A stretch of DNA of 21,465 nucleotides from a virus. The notes under the pieces were generated by a model, which saw nothing but the letters and a program-made list of their open reading frames with translations, was not told the origin of the DNA and searched no databases. Position 1 is the first letter of the stretch. Every line of letters begins with the position of its first letter. Shown here one piece after another: positions 1 to 5,814 of this stretch. The translations under genes and the position numbers were made by a program. The stretch lies in the IMG/VR virus record IMGVR_UViG_3300030103_004662, positions 1-21,465 of that record. One strand, 5' to 3'.

Positions 1-70
1 ACGTATGAACGACGGTCAAAATGTTCTAGCCCACGAAGACAATATGGAGGTGGTCAGTGCTGCAAGGTAA
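1..70 (+). CDS. C-terminal fragment of an upstream SH3-like family protein
   Basis: Only the last 22 residues of this gene are visible; it enters from the left edge in the frame of position 2 and stops at TAA 68-70. The tail ends with Met-Glu-Val-Val-Ser-Ala-Ala-Arg, the same kind of ending found on other small SH3-like proteins in this window (for example 299-472, 844-1089, 13103-13327). The codons for Met-Glu-Val-Val carry GGAGGTGG, which is the ribosome binding site of the next gene at 57. Function is unknown; family membership is inferred only from the tail and the neighbours. Confidence 0.6.
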   Translation, partial: RMNDGQNVLAHEDNMEVVSAAR

Positions 71-302
71 AGAACTTCACGAATCAATCCAGAAACGCTG
101 TCGCATCCAGCCAGGTATGTTGGTCAAAAGCAACCTCCAGGATGCGATTGACAAGCTTGCTTTGGTTGTCAAGGTGTCGTCCGCTTGCTCGTTTGACCGA
201 GATTATGAGGGAGCCGAGGAACACATCTTTTATGTGTGTGAGCCTTTTGACGGGACGCCCTCCTTCGTAGATTATGTTTGCAACTTGGAGCAGGTATCGT
301 GA
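57..302 (+). CDS. Small SH3/KOW-like phage protein (81 aa)
   Basis: This encodes an 81-residue protein of unknown function starting at GTG 57, with GGAGG at 46-50 giving a good ribosome binding site. Residues 18-22 read Gln-Pro-Gly-Met-Leu-Val, a variant of the xPGxLVx motif that opens a predicted small beta-barrel in many proteins of this window. It ends Asn-Leu-Glu-Gln-Val-Ser. It overlaps its upstream neighbour by 14 bases and the next gene by four (GTGA). An N-terminal extension of about 16 residues precedes the motif, unlike the shorter siblings. The SH3/KOW assignment rests on the motif, size and alternating hydrophobic strands. No catalytic residues are apparent; a binding role is inference. 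Confidence 0.72.
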   Translation: MLQGKELHESIQKRCRIQPGMLVKSNLQDAIDKLALVVKVSSACSFDRDYEGAEEHIFYVCEPFDGTPSFVDYVCNLEQVS

Positions 303-472
303 AACTTGGAACCCTAGTCCAGTACAAGGCGTATAATACAGTTCTTGACACTGGTTACGTTTCGAAGTATGATGATAACCCAGAAATGATTTGGGTTACT
401 TATTCTAAGCTAGGACCCCAGCGTGTTCGCTTGGATAGCACGATGATGGAGGTGCTAAGTGAAGCCGGGTGA
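299..472 (+). CDS. Small SH3/KOW-like phage protein (57 aa)
   Basis: A 57-residue protein. I choose GTG 299 as start because it overlaps the previous stop as GTGA, has GGAG at 286-289 upstream, and places the family motif (Lys-Leu-Gly-Thr-Leu-Val-Gln) directly at the N-terminus as in its siblings; an in-frame ATG at 278 would run 25 bases back into the previous gene. A Gly-Tyr-Val strand and an Ile-Trp-Val-Thr-Tyr strand follow, then the C-terminal Met-Met-Glu-Val-Leu-Ser-Glu tail. The tail codons supply GGAGGTG for the next gene. A consensus promoter lies inside at 345-373. Molecular function is unknown. Confidence 0.72.
   Translation: MKLGTLVQYKAYNTVLDTGYVSKYDDNPEMIWVTYSKLGPQRVRLDSTMMEVLSEAG
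345..373 (+). promoter_or_regulatory. Intragenic sigma70-type promoter candidate
   Basis: TTGACA at 345-350 is followed after exactly 17 bases by TATGAT at 368-373, an 11-of-12 match to the sigma70 consensus. It lies inside the SH3-like gene at 299-472 and would start a transcript near 380, covering the genes from 459 on. Because it is embedded in coding sequence it may be chance; two other equally good intragenic pairs in the first 3.4 kb raise the odds that it is real. Confidence 0.4.
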
Positions 473-656
473 TTTAGTTCGCATCAGAAAAACCTCGATT
501 GACCATATGTCAGCCAACTGGTTTATCTGGCACGCAGAACACAAGACCCCGCTGGTTTTAATTAAAGAACTAAACAAAAGTTATTGGAATGTGTTGAAGC
601 CTGATGGCGAGACTGTGTTTATTCACAAGAGCCACTTGACCAAGAGAATGTACTGA
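459..656 (+). CDS. Small SH3/KOW-like phage protein (65 aa)
   Basis: A 65-residue protein starting at GTG 459, with GGAGGTG at 449-455 embedded in the preceding gene's Met-Glu-Val codons. It opens with Met-Lys-Pro-Gly-Asp-Leu-Val-Arg-Ile, the clearest version of the family motif. A Thr-Pro-Leu-Val-Leu-Ile strand and a Tyr-Trp-Asn-Val-Leu strand with a Pro-Asp-Gly-Glu turn follow, a pattern typical of SH3-like barrels. The stop overlaps the next start (TGATG). The protein is basic overall. Nothing indicates enzymatic activity; role unknown. Confidence 0.75.
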   Translation: MKPGDLVRIRKTSIDHMSANWFIWHAEHKTPLVLIKELNKSYWNVLKPDGETVFIHKSHLTKRMY

Positions 657-844
657 TGGAACATAAAATATATAATATTGGTGAGTTGGTAGCAGTTGCT
701 TCCAATCGAGTACTCGGCATTATCACTCGCTCAAACTACTGGGCGCTGGACGAATATCTCGGCGGCGAGATTGAATTTGTTGATGTGATGTTTGGAGGAC
801 ACGAGTCCAAGCAATACCCAGTTCGATATTTGGTGGAGTTATAA
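656..844 (+). CDS. Small SH3/KOW-like phage protein (62 aa)
   Basis: A 62-residue protein starting at ATG 656, which shares a base with the previous stop codon; the Shine-Dalgarno is weak (AAGAGA), so translational coupling is likely. The motif is Ile-Gly-Glu-Leu-Val-Ala-Val at about residues 7-13, followed by a Leu-Gly-Ile-Ile-Thr strand and a Phe-Val-Asp-Val-Met-Phe strand. It ends Tyr-Leu-Val-Glu-Leu; the codons GTG GAG of that tail provide GGAG for the next gene. Same family as its neighbours by motif and size, but divergent. Function unknown. Confidence 0.7.
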   Translation: MEHKIYNIGELVAVASNRVLGIITRSNYWALDEYLGGEIEFVDVMFGGHESKQYPVRYLVEL

Positions 845-1089
845 TGGAACGAGAAACTTATAATACCCGACTGAAATCAAACCCTGAGGACATTCCTGTG
901 GGAAGTCTGCTTCGGGTTAAAAAGCATTGTCGGAAAAATATCACTATCCGCAACAACGGCGAGTATGGTATCTTGGCACTAAGTGATAAGGGAAAATATA
1001 TTACACACGACGTTTTGTTTCCAAATGGAACCCGATGTATTTATATGCCCTTAAACTGGGAGGTGGTGAGTTATGCTAGTCAAAGATAA
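844..1089 (+). CDS. Small SH3/KOW-like phage protein (81 aa)
   Basis: An 81-residue protein starting at ATG 844 (TAATG overlap with the previous gene; GGAG at 836-839). The motif Val-Gly-Ser-Leu-Leu-Arg-Val is at about residues 19-25, then a Gly-Glu-Tyr-Gly-Ile-Leu-Ala-Leu strand and a His-Asp-Val-Leu-Phe-Pro-Asn-Gly turn. The C-terminus is Asn-Trp-Glu-Val-Val-Ser-Tyr-Ala, again the conserved ending, and its codons contain GGGAGGTGG, the ribosome binding site for the gene starting at 1073. The two genes overlap by 17 bases. Function unknown. Confidence 0.74.
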   Translation: MERETYNTRLKSNPEDIPVGSLLRVKKHCRKNITIRNNGEYGILALSDKGKYITHDVLFPNGTRCIYMPLNWEVVSYASQR

Positions 1090-1312
1090 GATGTGGAAAG
1101 TCCAGCAGCCTGGAACTATTTTACGAGCCCGTCATAGTGCTCGTCGTGGACAGTTGGCTTTAGTTCTCACCAAGGCATATCACGAGGTCAGGGGAACGGG
1201 AACTCGTGGAAACCATTATGTGAAGATGCAGATACTCTCAAGCGGTGAGAGGATTGAGGAAACACTTACTAACGCCAACAACTGCTGGGATATCGTTAGT
1301 GAAAGTTCATAA
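1073..1312 (+). CDS. Small SH3/KOW-like phage protein (79 aa)
   Basis: A basic 79-residue protein starting at ATG 1073 inside the end of the previous gene, with GGGAGGTGG about 7 bases upstream. The motif is Gln-Pro-Gly-Thr-Ile-Leu-Arg-Ala at about residues 11-18, then Arg-Arg-Gly-Gln-Leu-Ala-Leu-Val-Leu, a loop rich in Gly and Arg, and a Val-Lys-Met-Gln-Ile-Leu strand. It ends Cys-Trp-Asp-Ile-Val-Ser-Glu-Ser-Ser, a variant of the tail in which Asp replaces Glu; fittingly there is no overlapping downstream gene that would need a ribosome binding site there. It is the last gene of the first tandem run. Confidence 0.74.
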   Translation: MLVKDKMWKVQQPGTILRARHSARRGQLALVLTKAYHEVRGTGTRGNHYVKMQILSSGERIEETLTNANNCWDIVSESS

Positions 1313-1317
1313 ATATT

Positions 1318-1345
1318 TTGACATTATGAGTTCCTGTGATACACT
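1318..1345 (+). promoter_or_regulatory. Sigma70-type promoter, extended -10
   Basis: The 51-base gap between 1312 and 1364 holds TTGACA (1318-1323), a 16-base spacer and TACACT (1340-1345) preceded by TGA, an extended -10. It would drive the gene at 1364 and those downstream. The 16-base spacing with TGn before the -10 is shared with the promoters at 12016 and 21109. Confidence 0.7.
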
Positions 1346-1363
1346 AGGAGCCGAGGAGAACTG

Positions 1364-1564
1364 ATGGCTATCACACCCAAGTTCAAACCAGGTCAACTGG
1401 TAAAGTACAACCACCCTGCCAACCCTCTTATGGGTCTGGTCAAGTCTACACAGTTTGCTCGCCGTCGTGGCGACCCTGTTTTTGTGCTCGTCCAGTGGTG
1501 TAACAATCGTGCCGAAGAAGAATACATTCCCCAATCAGAATTGAAACTAGTGGAGACGTTATGA
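1364..1564 (+). CDS. Small SH3/KOW-like phage protein (66 aa)
   Basis: A 66-residue protein starting at ATG 1364 after a GGAG (1356-1359) and a promoter. The motif Phe-Lys-Pro-Gly-Gln-Leu-Val-Lys-Tyr is at residues 7-15, followed by Leu-Met-Gly-Leu-Val-Lys, a Val-Phe-Val-Leu-Val-Gln-Trp strand and Tyr-Ile-Pro-Gln-Ser-Glu-Leu. This strand order (motif, Gly-Leu-Val, hydrophobic strand ending in Trp, then an Ile-Pro strand) is the clearest sign of an SH3-like barrel in the family. The tail Leu-Val-Glu-Thr-Leu supplies GGAG for the gene at 1561, with an ATGA overlap. Function unknown. Confidence 0.76.
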   Translation: MAITPKFKPGQLVKYNHPANPLMGLVKSTQFARRRGDPVFVLVQWCNNRAEEEYIPQSELKLVETL

Positions 1565-2079
1565 ATATTTTTGCTATCGAAGGTGATGTACAGACCGGTG
1601 AAATTGACTGGGAGAAGTCAGCCCACTCTCAGGACAACTTACGAGTCGTCAAGATGATTTTAGAGTCTTGCCAGATTCTATCTACCGTCATAAACGAGCA
1701 AGGACTTCAAGCTCCTTACCGCTCTTTCAACCCTAAACACCCATCGTGCCTATGGGCGGCAGAGTCTGCAAGCAACTTTATGAATCTTGCTATTCATTGC
1801 CAGGCAATGATTGATGAGTATGAGCACCGCTTTGGTAAGACCCATAAGTGCCAAGCAGTTCTGGGAACCCTTCTCGAAATGTTTGACCCAGATTTGTTTC
1901 CCTCGCTAGAGTGTACACCCTTGCGCTTGGCTATGCCTGAAGAGTTTCATTCGGACAACCCCGTGGTATCTTATCGGAAGTTCTATGCTTCCAAGCCCCG
2001 ATTACGCTATCCCGTTGACAAGATTCCGGCTTGGGTGTATGATTACCGCACGGAACCTTTTGAGGTGGTAAATGGATAA
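1561..2079 (+). CDS. DenV/pyrimidine-dimer-glycosylase-like fold protein
   Basis: A 172-residue protein starting at ATG 1561. The opening Met-Asn-Ile-Phe, then Leu-Arg-Val-Val-Lys-Met-Ile-Leu-Glu-Ser at about 27-36, His-Pro-Ser-Cys-Leu-Trp-Ala at about 60-66, and Tyr-Glu-His-Arg-Phe-Gly-Lys-Thr-His at about 87-95 match a family of viral proteins (HVVKMxLE, HPCxxW, YRYGKxH signatures) usually left hypothetical and related in fold to T4 endonuclease V. If the relation holds it could act on damaged DNA, but catalysis is unproven: the family normally reads His-Val-Val-Lys where this has Arg-Val-Val-Lys, and the N-terminus carries extra acidic residues. The tail Phe-Glu-Val-Val-Asn supplies GAGGTGG for the next gene. 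Confidence 0.62.
   Translation: MNIFAIEGDVQTGEIDWEKSAHSQDNLRVVKMILESCQILSTVINEQGLQAPYRSFNPKHPSCLWAAESASNFMNLAIHCQAMIDEYEHRFGKTHKCQAVLGTLLEMFDPDLFPSLECTPLRLAMPEEFHSDNPVVSYRKFYASKPRLRYPVDKIPAWVYDYRTEPFEVVNG
2015..2043 (+). promoter_or_regulatory. Intragenic sigma70-type promoter candidate
   Basis: TTGACA (2015-2020), a 17-base spacer and TATGAT (2038-2043) form an 11-of-12 consensus match near the 3' end of the DenV-like gene. The predicted start near 2050 lies just ahead of the zinc-ribbon gene at 2072, so the site is well placed to drive that gene and the IMP dehydrogenase gene as a nested unit. Confidence 0.5.
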
Positions 2080-2350
2080 ACGACACAGAAAGAAACTTAA
2101 GCGGACAGCTAAAAAGAAAAAAGAGAAGGCTGCTGCACAAGAGGCAATAAACAAGATAAAAAAACAAATAGGGATGTTTGACAGACTTCCCGCCGAGTGC
2201 TCTTCTTGTAGCAAAGAGTTCCCAAAGACTCGTGAAGCCCATATGTCATGGCGAGTCACGGTTAGAAATAAAGAACAACAAGTCAGACTATTCTGTCCTG
2301 ACTGCCTAGACAAAGCCAAATCGGCGGTGGAGAATAGTAATGAAGTTTAA
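2072..2350 (+). CDS. Basic zinc-ribbon protein
   Basis: A 92-residue protein starting at ATG 2072 with GAGGTGG upstream. The first 32 residues are dominated by Lys and Arg (a likely nucleic-acid-binding tail), and two cysteine pairs follow: Cys43-Ser-Ser-Cys46 and Cys75-Pro-Asp-Cys78, separated by a Met-Ser-Trp-Arg-Val strand. This is a four-cysteine zinc-ribbon layout, common in small hypothetical proteins of marine phages. Binding of zinc is inferred from the spacing; the target is unknown. It overlaps the IMP dehydrogenase start by 11 bases, and its own final codons carry the GGAG for that gene. Confidence 0.72.
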   Translation: MDKRHRKKLKRTAKKKKEKAAAQEAINKIKKQIGMFDRLPAECSSCSKEFPKTREAHMSWRVTVRNKEQQVRLFCPDCLDKAKSAVENSNEV

Positions 2351-3380
2351 AGAAGCAGTCACTTATGACGATATGCTCATTGTACCTCAGTACAGTGACA
2401 TTGAGAGTAGAAGTGAGATTGATATCAGCAGCCGACTAGGGCATCGCAGCTTGCGAGTTCCTATTATCGCCTCGCCCATGGATACAGTTTCTGAAGACAA
2501 GATGGCAATAGCGATGTATCGTGCTGGTGGTATGGCAGTTATTCATCGGTATAATACTATTGCGGCACAGTCAGATATTGCACAAAAAGTCACAGAGGTG
2601 TCAAATTGGTCGGGACAAGTTGCAGCAGCCATTGGGGTAACAGGTGATTTTATGGAGCGGTCGGAGGCTCTGGTGGCAGCCGGAGTTGATGTGTTGTGTA
2701 TCGACGTTGCTCACGGTCATCACCTGTTGGTAAAAAAGGCATTAGAACAATTGCGAAATGAATATGATAATCATATTTATATTATCGCAGGAAATGTGTG
2801 TACTTTGGAGGGCATTAACGATGTTGCTGATTGGGGGGCTGATGCTGTACGGTGTAACATTGGTGGCGGCTCCATTTGTTCTACTCGGGTTGTCACAGGG
2901 CACGGTCTACCCGGTCTCCAAACCATCTTCGACTGTGCGAGGACAGACAGGGACGTTACCATCATCGCAGACGGCGGTATCAAAACCTCGGGAGATATTG
3001 TTAAAGCTTTAGCAGCCGGCGCAGACTTTGTAATGTGCGGCTCTTTATTGGCAGGTACTGCTGAGAGCCCAGGACAAATTATTTCTATGCCTGATGGTAG
3101 CCGTGTTAAAGAATATAGGGGTATGGCTTCCAAAGATGCCCAGATGGATTGGAGACACAAATCATCCACCCCAGAAGGGGTCGCATCTTATATTCCTTAC
3201 AAAGGAAGTGTCCTGGACATCCTTCAAGACTTAGAAGGGGGTGTCAAGAGTGGCTTTTCTTACAGTGGAGCCCGAAACTTGACAGAACTTCGACATAAGG
3301 TAGAATGGTCCCGTCAAACCTCAGCAGGAACTCAAGAAAGTAATACTCATATCTTTTCAGGAAATGGAGTGCAGAAATAA
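2340..3380 (+). CDS. guaB: IMP dehydrogenase-like protein lacking CBS domains
   Basis: A 346-residue TIM-barrel enzyme of the IMP dehydrogenase/GMP reductase family; IMPDH oxidises IMP to XMP with NAD, the committed step to guanine nucleotides. Visible landmarks: Ala-Ser-Pro-Met-Asp-Thr-Val (44-50), Gly-Gly-Gly-Ser-Ile-Cys-Ser-Thr-Arg (175-183) with catalytic Cys180, Ala-Asp-Gly-Gly-Ile (210-214), Gly-Ser-Leu-Leu-Ala-Gly-Thr (234-240), and the flap region with Tyr-Arg-Gly-Met (259-262), Pro-Glu-Gly-Val and Pro-Tyr-Lys-Gly. The ending with Ser-Ala-Gly...Glu-Ser is IMPDH-like, but the length is that of GMP reductase because the CBS pair expected near residue 90 is absent. The flap reads Trp-Arg-His where IMPDH has Arg-Tyr. 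A nucleotide-supply role in infection is inference. Confidence 0.88.
   Translation: MKFKEAVTYDDMLIVPQYSDIESRSEIDISSRLGHRSLRVPIIASPMDTVSEDKMAIAMYRAGGMAVIHRYNTIAAQSDIAQKVTEVSNWSGQVAAAIGVTGDFMERSEALVAAGVDVLCIDVAHGHHLLVKKALEQLRNEYDNHIYIIAGNVCTLEGINDVADWGADAVRCNIGGGSICSTRVVTGHGLPGLQTIFDCARTDRDVTIIADGGIKTSGDIVKALAAGADFVMCGSLLAGTAESPGQIISMPDGSRVKEYRGMASKDAQMDWRHKSSTPEGVASYIPYKGSVLDILQDLEGGVKSGFSYSGARNLTELRHKVEWSRQTSAGTQESNTHIFSGNGVQK
3279..3306 (+). promoter_or_regulatory. Intragenic sigma70-type promoter candidate
   Basis: TTGACA (3279-3284), a 16-base spacer and TAGAAT (3301-3306) form an 11-of-12 match near the 3' end of the IMP dehydrogenase gene, about 75 bases before the HTH gene at 3380. It would give that regulator a transcript of its own. 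Confidence 0.45.
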
Positions 3381-3703
3381 TGTTTTATCGTAAACCTTCT
3401 TATGAACAACAGAGTGACCTAGAACGAGTTCCCTCTGATTTTGAAACCCAATATAGTGCGAACCCTACTTGTTTTGAAGTCCATGAAAAGTGGCGACTAC
3501 CCTGTGACCAATCGGCGTGTCGTAATTTTATAAACTATGAAGGCGACTATAACTGTGCTGTCGTTTGTGCTCGGAAGAATGAAAACGGTCTGAGTTTAAG
3601 AGAAGTAGCGGAAAGAATGAACGTTAGCTTTCCCCGCATTAGTCAAATCGAGCACGGTGCTTTTAAGAAATTGAAAGCGGCTGGCGTTTTTGAAGAAGAA
3701 TAG
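3380..3703 (+). CDS. Sigma-region-4-like HTH protein with cysteine cluster
   Basis: A 107-residue protein starting at ATG 3380 (TAATG overlap). Residues 70-98 read Gly-Leu-Ser-Leu-Arg-Glu-Val-Ala-Glu-Arg-Met-Asn-Val-Ser, then Arg-Ile-Ser-Gln-Ile-Glu and Phe-Lys-Lys-Leu-Lys: the helix-turn-helix of sigma-factor region 4, where the last helix reads the -35 element. Ahead of it are Cys31, Cys42, Cys47, Cys59 and Cys63, a possible metal site. It has no region 2, so it is not a full sigma factor; it may be a transcriptional regulator or a -35-binding co-factor. Similar Cys-plus-HTH proteins are common in phages and remain uncharacterised. It sits at the end of the nucleotide-metabolism run. Confidence 0.75.
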   Translation: MFYRKPSYEQQSDLERVPSDFETQYSANPTCFEVHEKWRLPCDQSACRNFINYEGDYNCAVVCARKNENGLSLREVAERMNVSFPRISQIEHGAFKKLKAAGVFEEE

Positions 3704-3770
3704 GGTCTTTTACAGATTCCCAAACTATTTAATGATGATTGCATTTCAATCACCTTAAGGAGATACTATA
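3704..3770 (+). promoter_or_regulatory. Intergenic gap with small perfect inverted repeat
   Basis: This gap separates the early-type genes from the acidic protein gene. It holds a perfect 6-bp inverted repeat, TGATTG (3736-3741) and CAATCA (3747-3752) around a 5-base loop, then a strong ribosome binding site (AAGGAGAT) before ATG 3771. A weak promoter-like pair (TTTACA at 3709, AATGAT at 3731) can be drawn but is not convincing. The repeat could be an operator or an mRNA hairpin. Confidence 0.35.
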
Positions 3771-4496
3771 ATGAGCAATAAGAAGACCCTCTTAAATGAA
3801 CGTGTTATACGTCGCTGGGGCAAGCTTGCAAATATGCCAGCCTTGACCGAAAACTGGTTAGACACCATTGCAGAAGATGCTATGGATGATGAAATGGACG
3901 CTGCTGAGGATGAAGTCGCTGCTGGTGAAGCAGAGATGGAGGCCGGCGAAGAAGCAGAAGCTTCTATGGAAGAGCAAGAAGCCGTCGAAACTATCGTCCA
4001 AGCCGTCGTGGATGCCATCTCACAAGAGACAGGTGTAGAAATCGAAGTCGAAGGCGATGCCGACGACGAAGCCGCAATGGATGACATGGATGCAGGAATG
4101 GACGCATCGGACGAACTTGATGACGATGCTGATATGGATATGGACGACGCCGACGCAGCAATGCGTGACCGTAAGCCCGGAATGCGTGACGGAATGCATG
4201 AGCGCATGTCATCGACAGCCGCTGCTAACCGTGACCGTGATAGTGGACAAAAGAAGGGTGACCAATCTAAGTCTCGTGCCGATTATTCTAAGAACAAGGA
4301 TAAGGACGCTAAAGAAGACAAGAAAGAGCGTGAAAAGTATGACAAGAAGAGCAAGGACTCTGGCGCTCGTAAGGGTGACCAAAGCAAGTCAAAAGCTGAC
4401 TTTGAAGAATCTTTGGAACTTGACGTAATCGACGATGAGGCTCTGACTGAAGCAGTACTTCAGCGAGTGGTCGAACGACTTCTTCGCCGTAAATAA
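3771..4496 (+). CDS. Acidic/basic low-complexity protein, probable virion or core protein
   Basis: A 241-residue protein of striking charge layout. Residues 9-30 form a helix with Arg-Arg-Trp-Gly-Lys-Leu-Ala-Asn-Met and Leu-Thr-Glu-Asn; 31-130 are extremely rich in Asp, Glu, Ala and Met; 131-213 switch to Lys/Arg/Asp-rich sequence with an internal repeat (Gly-Asp-Gln-Ser-Lys-Ser at 163-168 and 202-207, each followed by Arg/Lys-Ala-Asp-Tyr/Phe); 219-241 form a closing amphipathic helix ending Leu-Leu-Arg-Arg-Lys. Related N-terminal helices (RRxxKLAN) occur on structural-region proteins of marine T4-like phages, so a core, scaffold or packaged role is plausible but unproven. It has a strong AAGGAG ribosome binding site and is followed by the kinase gene. 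Confidence 0.75.
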   Translation: MSNKKTLLNERVIRRWGKLANMPALTENWLDTIAEDAMDDEMDAAEDEVAAGEAEMEAGEEAEASMEEQEAVETIVQAVVDAISQETGVEIEVEGDADDEAAMDDMDAGMDASDELDDDADMDMDDADAAMRDRKPGMRDGMHERMSSTAAANRDRDSGQKKGDQSKSRADYSKNKDKDAKEDKKEREKYDKKSKDSGARKGDQSKSKADFEESLELDVIDDEALTEAVLQRVVERLLRRK

Positions 4497-4513
4497 TCCT
4501 ACGGGAGAAAACA

Positions 4514-5440
4514 ATGAAACGTTTTCAAGCAAACGACCTTCGTGACTTGGTTACTGAGGTCGTTTCTGCTTATTGGGCAGAAAAAAGAAACCATTGGCTA
4601 CTAGAGAGTCCAGAAGTAATTGAGGAAGGTGTCTTTGACCCCGGCATCCTCAAGGCAGTCTTCACGGCTGGTGGACCAGGCAGCGGAAAATCTTTCACAG
4701 CAGATATTATTTTTGGTATGAGAGATGCTGCCGGCAAGCCGCTCTTCAAACGAGGCTCTTTTCTAGGACCAACGGGACTGAAGTATGTAAATTCGGATAA
4801 CCTTTTTGAGAAGGGCTTAAAGAAGGCAGGCATTGATGCAGGCGACCTTGCAAGGATTGAAAAAGCAGACCCAGCCTTGTGGAATCAAATTCAAGGACAA
4901 GCTCCCACCTCTATTCGCAATGTGGCAAAAGCTCAACTTAACTCTCTGAAAGCGTTTTATGAGTCTGGTCGTCTGGGTATGCTGGTTGACGGAACAGGAC
5001 GCCGCTATGATAAAATGGCTCGCCAAAAGAAGGCACTAGAAGATTTGGGCTACGATACTATGCTCATTTTTGTGGACACTAGTGAAGAGGTAGCTGTCGA
5101 AAGAAACAATAGCCGAGAGCGTAAACTCCCAGAAGCTGGCGTCCGCAAGATGTGGCAAGATGTACAAGACAATAAAGAGGGATTCCAGCAATTGTTTGGC
5201 GATGATATGGTAATCATCAACAACGATAGGTTTGGACCCCCAGATGAAGAAATTTCTGATAAGATTTTGAAGTTCGTTGACGCTCCAGTCCGCAACCCAC
5301 TCGGACAAGCCTGGATTGAAGACGAGTTAGAGATGCGTGGAGTTACCACATTAGAGCCCGGCGGAGCAGGTGGCTTCCGTGGCGGTCGCCGAGAGGCTGA
5401 CCGCATCCAACAGATGAGGGATGAACGGGGGGAACAGTGA
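4514..5440 (+). CDS. P-loop kinase, zeta-toxin/polynucleotide-kinase-like
   Basis: A 308-residue protein starting at ATG 4514 (GGGAGA upstream). The Walker A motif Gly-Gly-Pro-Gly-Ser-Gly-Lys-Ser is at 53-60, preceded by a hydrophobic strand (Leu-Lys-Ala-Val-Phe-Thr-Ala). Val-Asn-Ser-Asp (about 92-95) resembles the substrate strand of zeta toxins, Leu-Val-Asp-Gly-Thr-Gly-Arg marks the second core strand, and Leu-Ile-Phe-Val-Asp-Thr the third. The first 38 residues are a helical extension like those of its neighbours, and the C-terminus is Gly/Arg-rich. Such kinases recur within structural-gene regions of marine phages; substrate unknown. I see no antitoxin gene, so a toxin-antitoxin role is not supported. 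Confidence 0.78.
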   Translation: MKRFQANDLRDLVTEVVSAYWAEKRNHWLLESPEVIEEGVFDPGILKAVFTAGGPGSGKSFTADIIFGMRDAAGKPLFKRGSFLGPTGLKYVNSDNLFEKGLKKAGIDAGDLARIEKADPALWNQIQGQAPTSIRNVAKAQLNSLKAFYESGRLGMLVDGTGRRYDKMARQKKALEDLGYDTMLIFVDTSEEVAVERNNSRERKLPEAGVRKMWQDVQDNKEGFQQLFGDDMVIINNDRFGPPDEEISDKILKFVDAPVRNPLGQAWIEDELEMRGVTTLEPGGAGGFRGGRREADRIQQMRDERGEQ

Positions 5441-5814
5441 CGTTTGACGTCCTCAAACTCTTAGAACAAGAAGGCTATATCAAGGACGGTGAGGATAACT
5501 TGGTCCACGCCGAGAAAGCTTTTTTTGCCGCCCGAGTTATGCATTGGATAAGAAATAAAGTTCAAACAGAGCCCGATTTCAATCTCCAAGCCTATTTAAC
5601 GATGTTGTTATATTATAAAACGGGTGTGGCAGACTTAAAGTTTTCAGATGACGAAGATACACTAGAGTACCGAATGAAACAAAACGATAAGGAGATACAG
5701 GAAATTGTTGACTCACTTATTAAATCTTCTCGCCAGTCTACTCCAGAGAATACCCCAGAAAGCAACTCTCCCGCCAGCCCCTCCAAAGACCCTGGTAGAG
5801 ATTCTGACTCCTGA
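5437..5814 (+). CDS. Unknown small protein with Ser/Pro-rich tail
   Basis: A 125-residue protein starting at GTG 5437, overlapping the kinase stop (GTGA) after a GGGGGAA purine run. The first 95 residues look folded and helical (Phe-Phe-Ala-Ala-Arg-Val-Met-His-Trp-Ile, Leu-Thr-Met-Leu-Leu-Tyr-Tyr); the last 25 are a Ser/Pro/Asp linker (Ser-Pro-Ala-Ser-Pro-Ser-Lys-Asp-Pro) ending at TGA 5812-5814. The linker-like tail overlaps the next frame by 110 bases, and the stop has the context TCC TGA G, so a +1 fusion with the following L,D-transpeptidase-like frame is conceivable. Function unknown. Confidence 0.68.
   Translation: MTFDVLKLLEQEGYIKDGEDNLVHAEKAFFAARVMHWIRNKVQTEPDFNLQAYLTMLLYYKTGVADLKFSDDEDTLEYRMKQNDKEIQEIVDSLIKSSRQSTPENTPESNSPASPSKDPGRDSDS

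Noticed and set aside
148-153. TTGACA box at 148, and another at 2178
   Set aside because: Neither has a -10-like hexamer at 16-18 bases, so they are not counted as promoters.
2340-3380. GMP reductase as the name for the 346-residue purine enzyme
   Set aside because: Length fits, but Gly-Ser-Leu-Leu-Ala-Gly-Thr, Pro-Glu-Gly-Val...Pro-Tyr-Lys-Gly and the C-terminal Ser-Ala-Gly...Glu-Ser are IMP dehydrogenase features.
3755-4207. 150-codon minus-strand frame rich in Ser and Ala
   Set aside because: It is the reverse reading of the Asp/Glu/Ala-rich codons of the acidic gene at 3771, has no ribosome binding site, and all firm genes lie on the + strand.
4514-5440. Zeta toxin of a toxin-antitoxin pair
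   Set aside because: The Walker A and Asn-Ser-Asp motifs fit the fold, but no epsilon-like antitoxin precedes it and the neighbours look structural.
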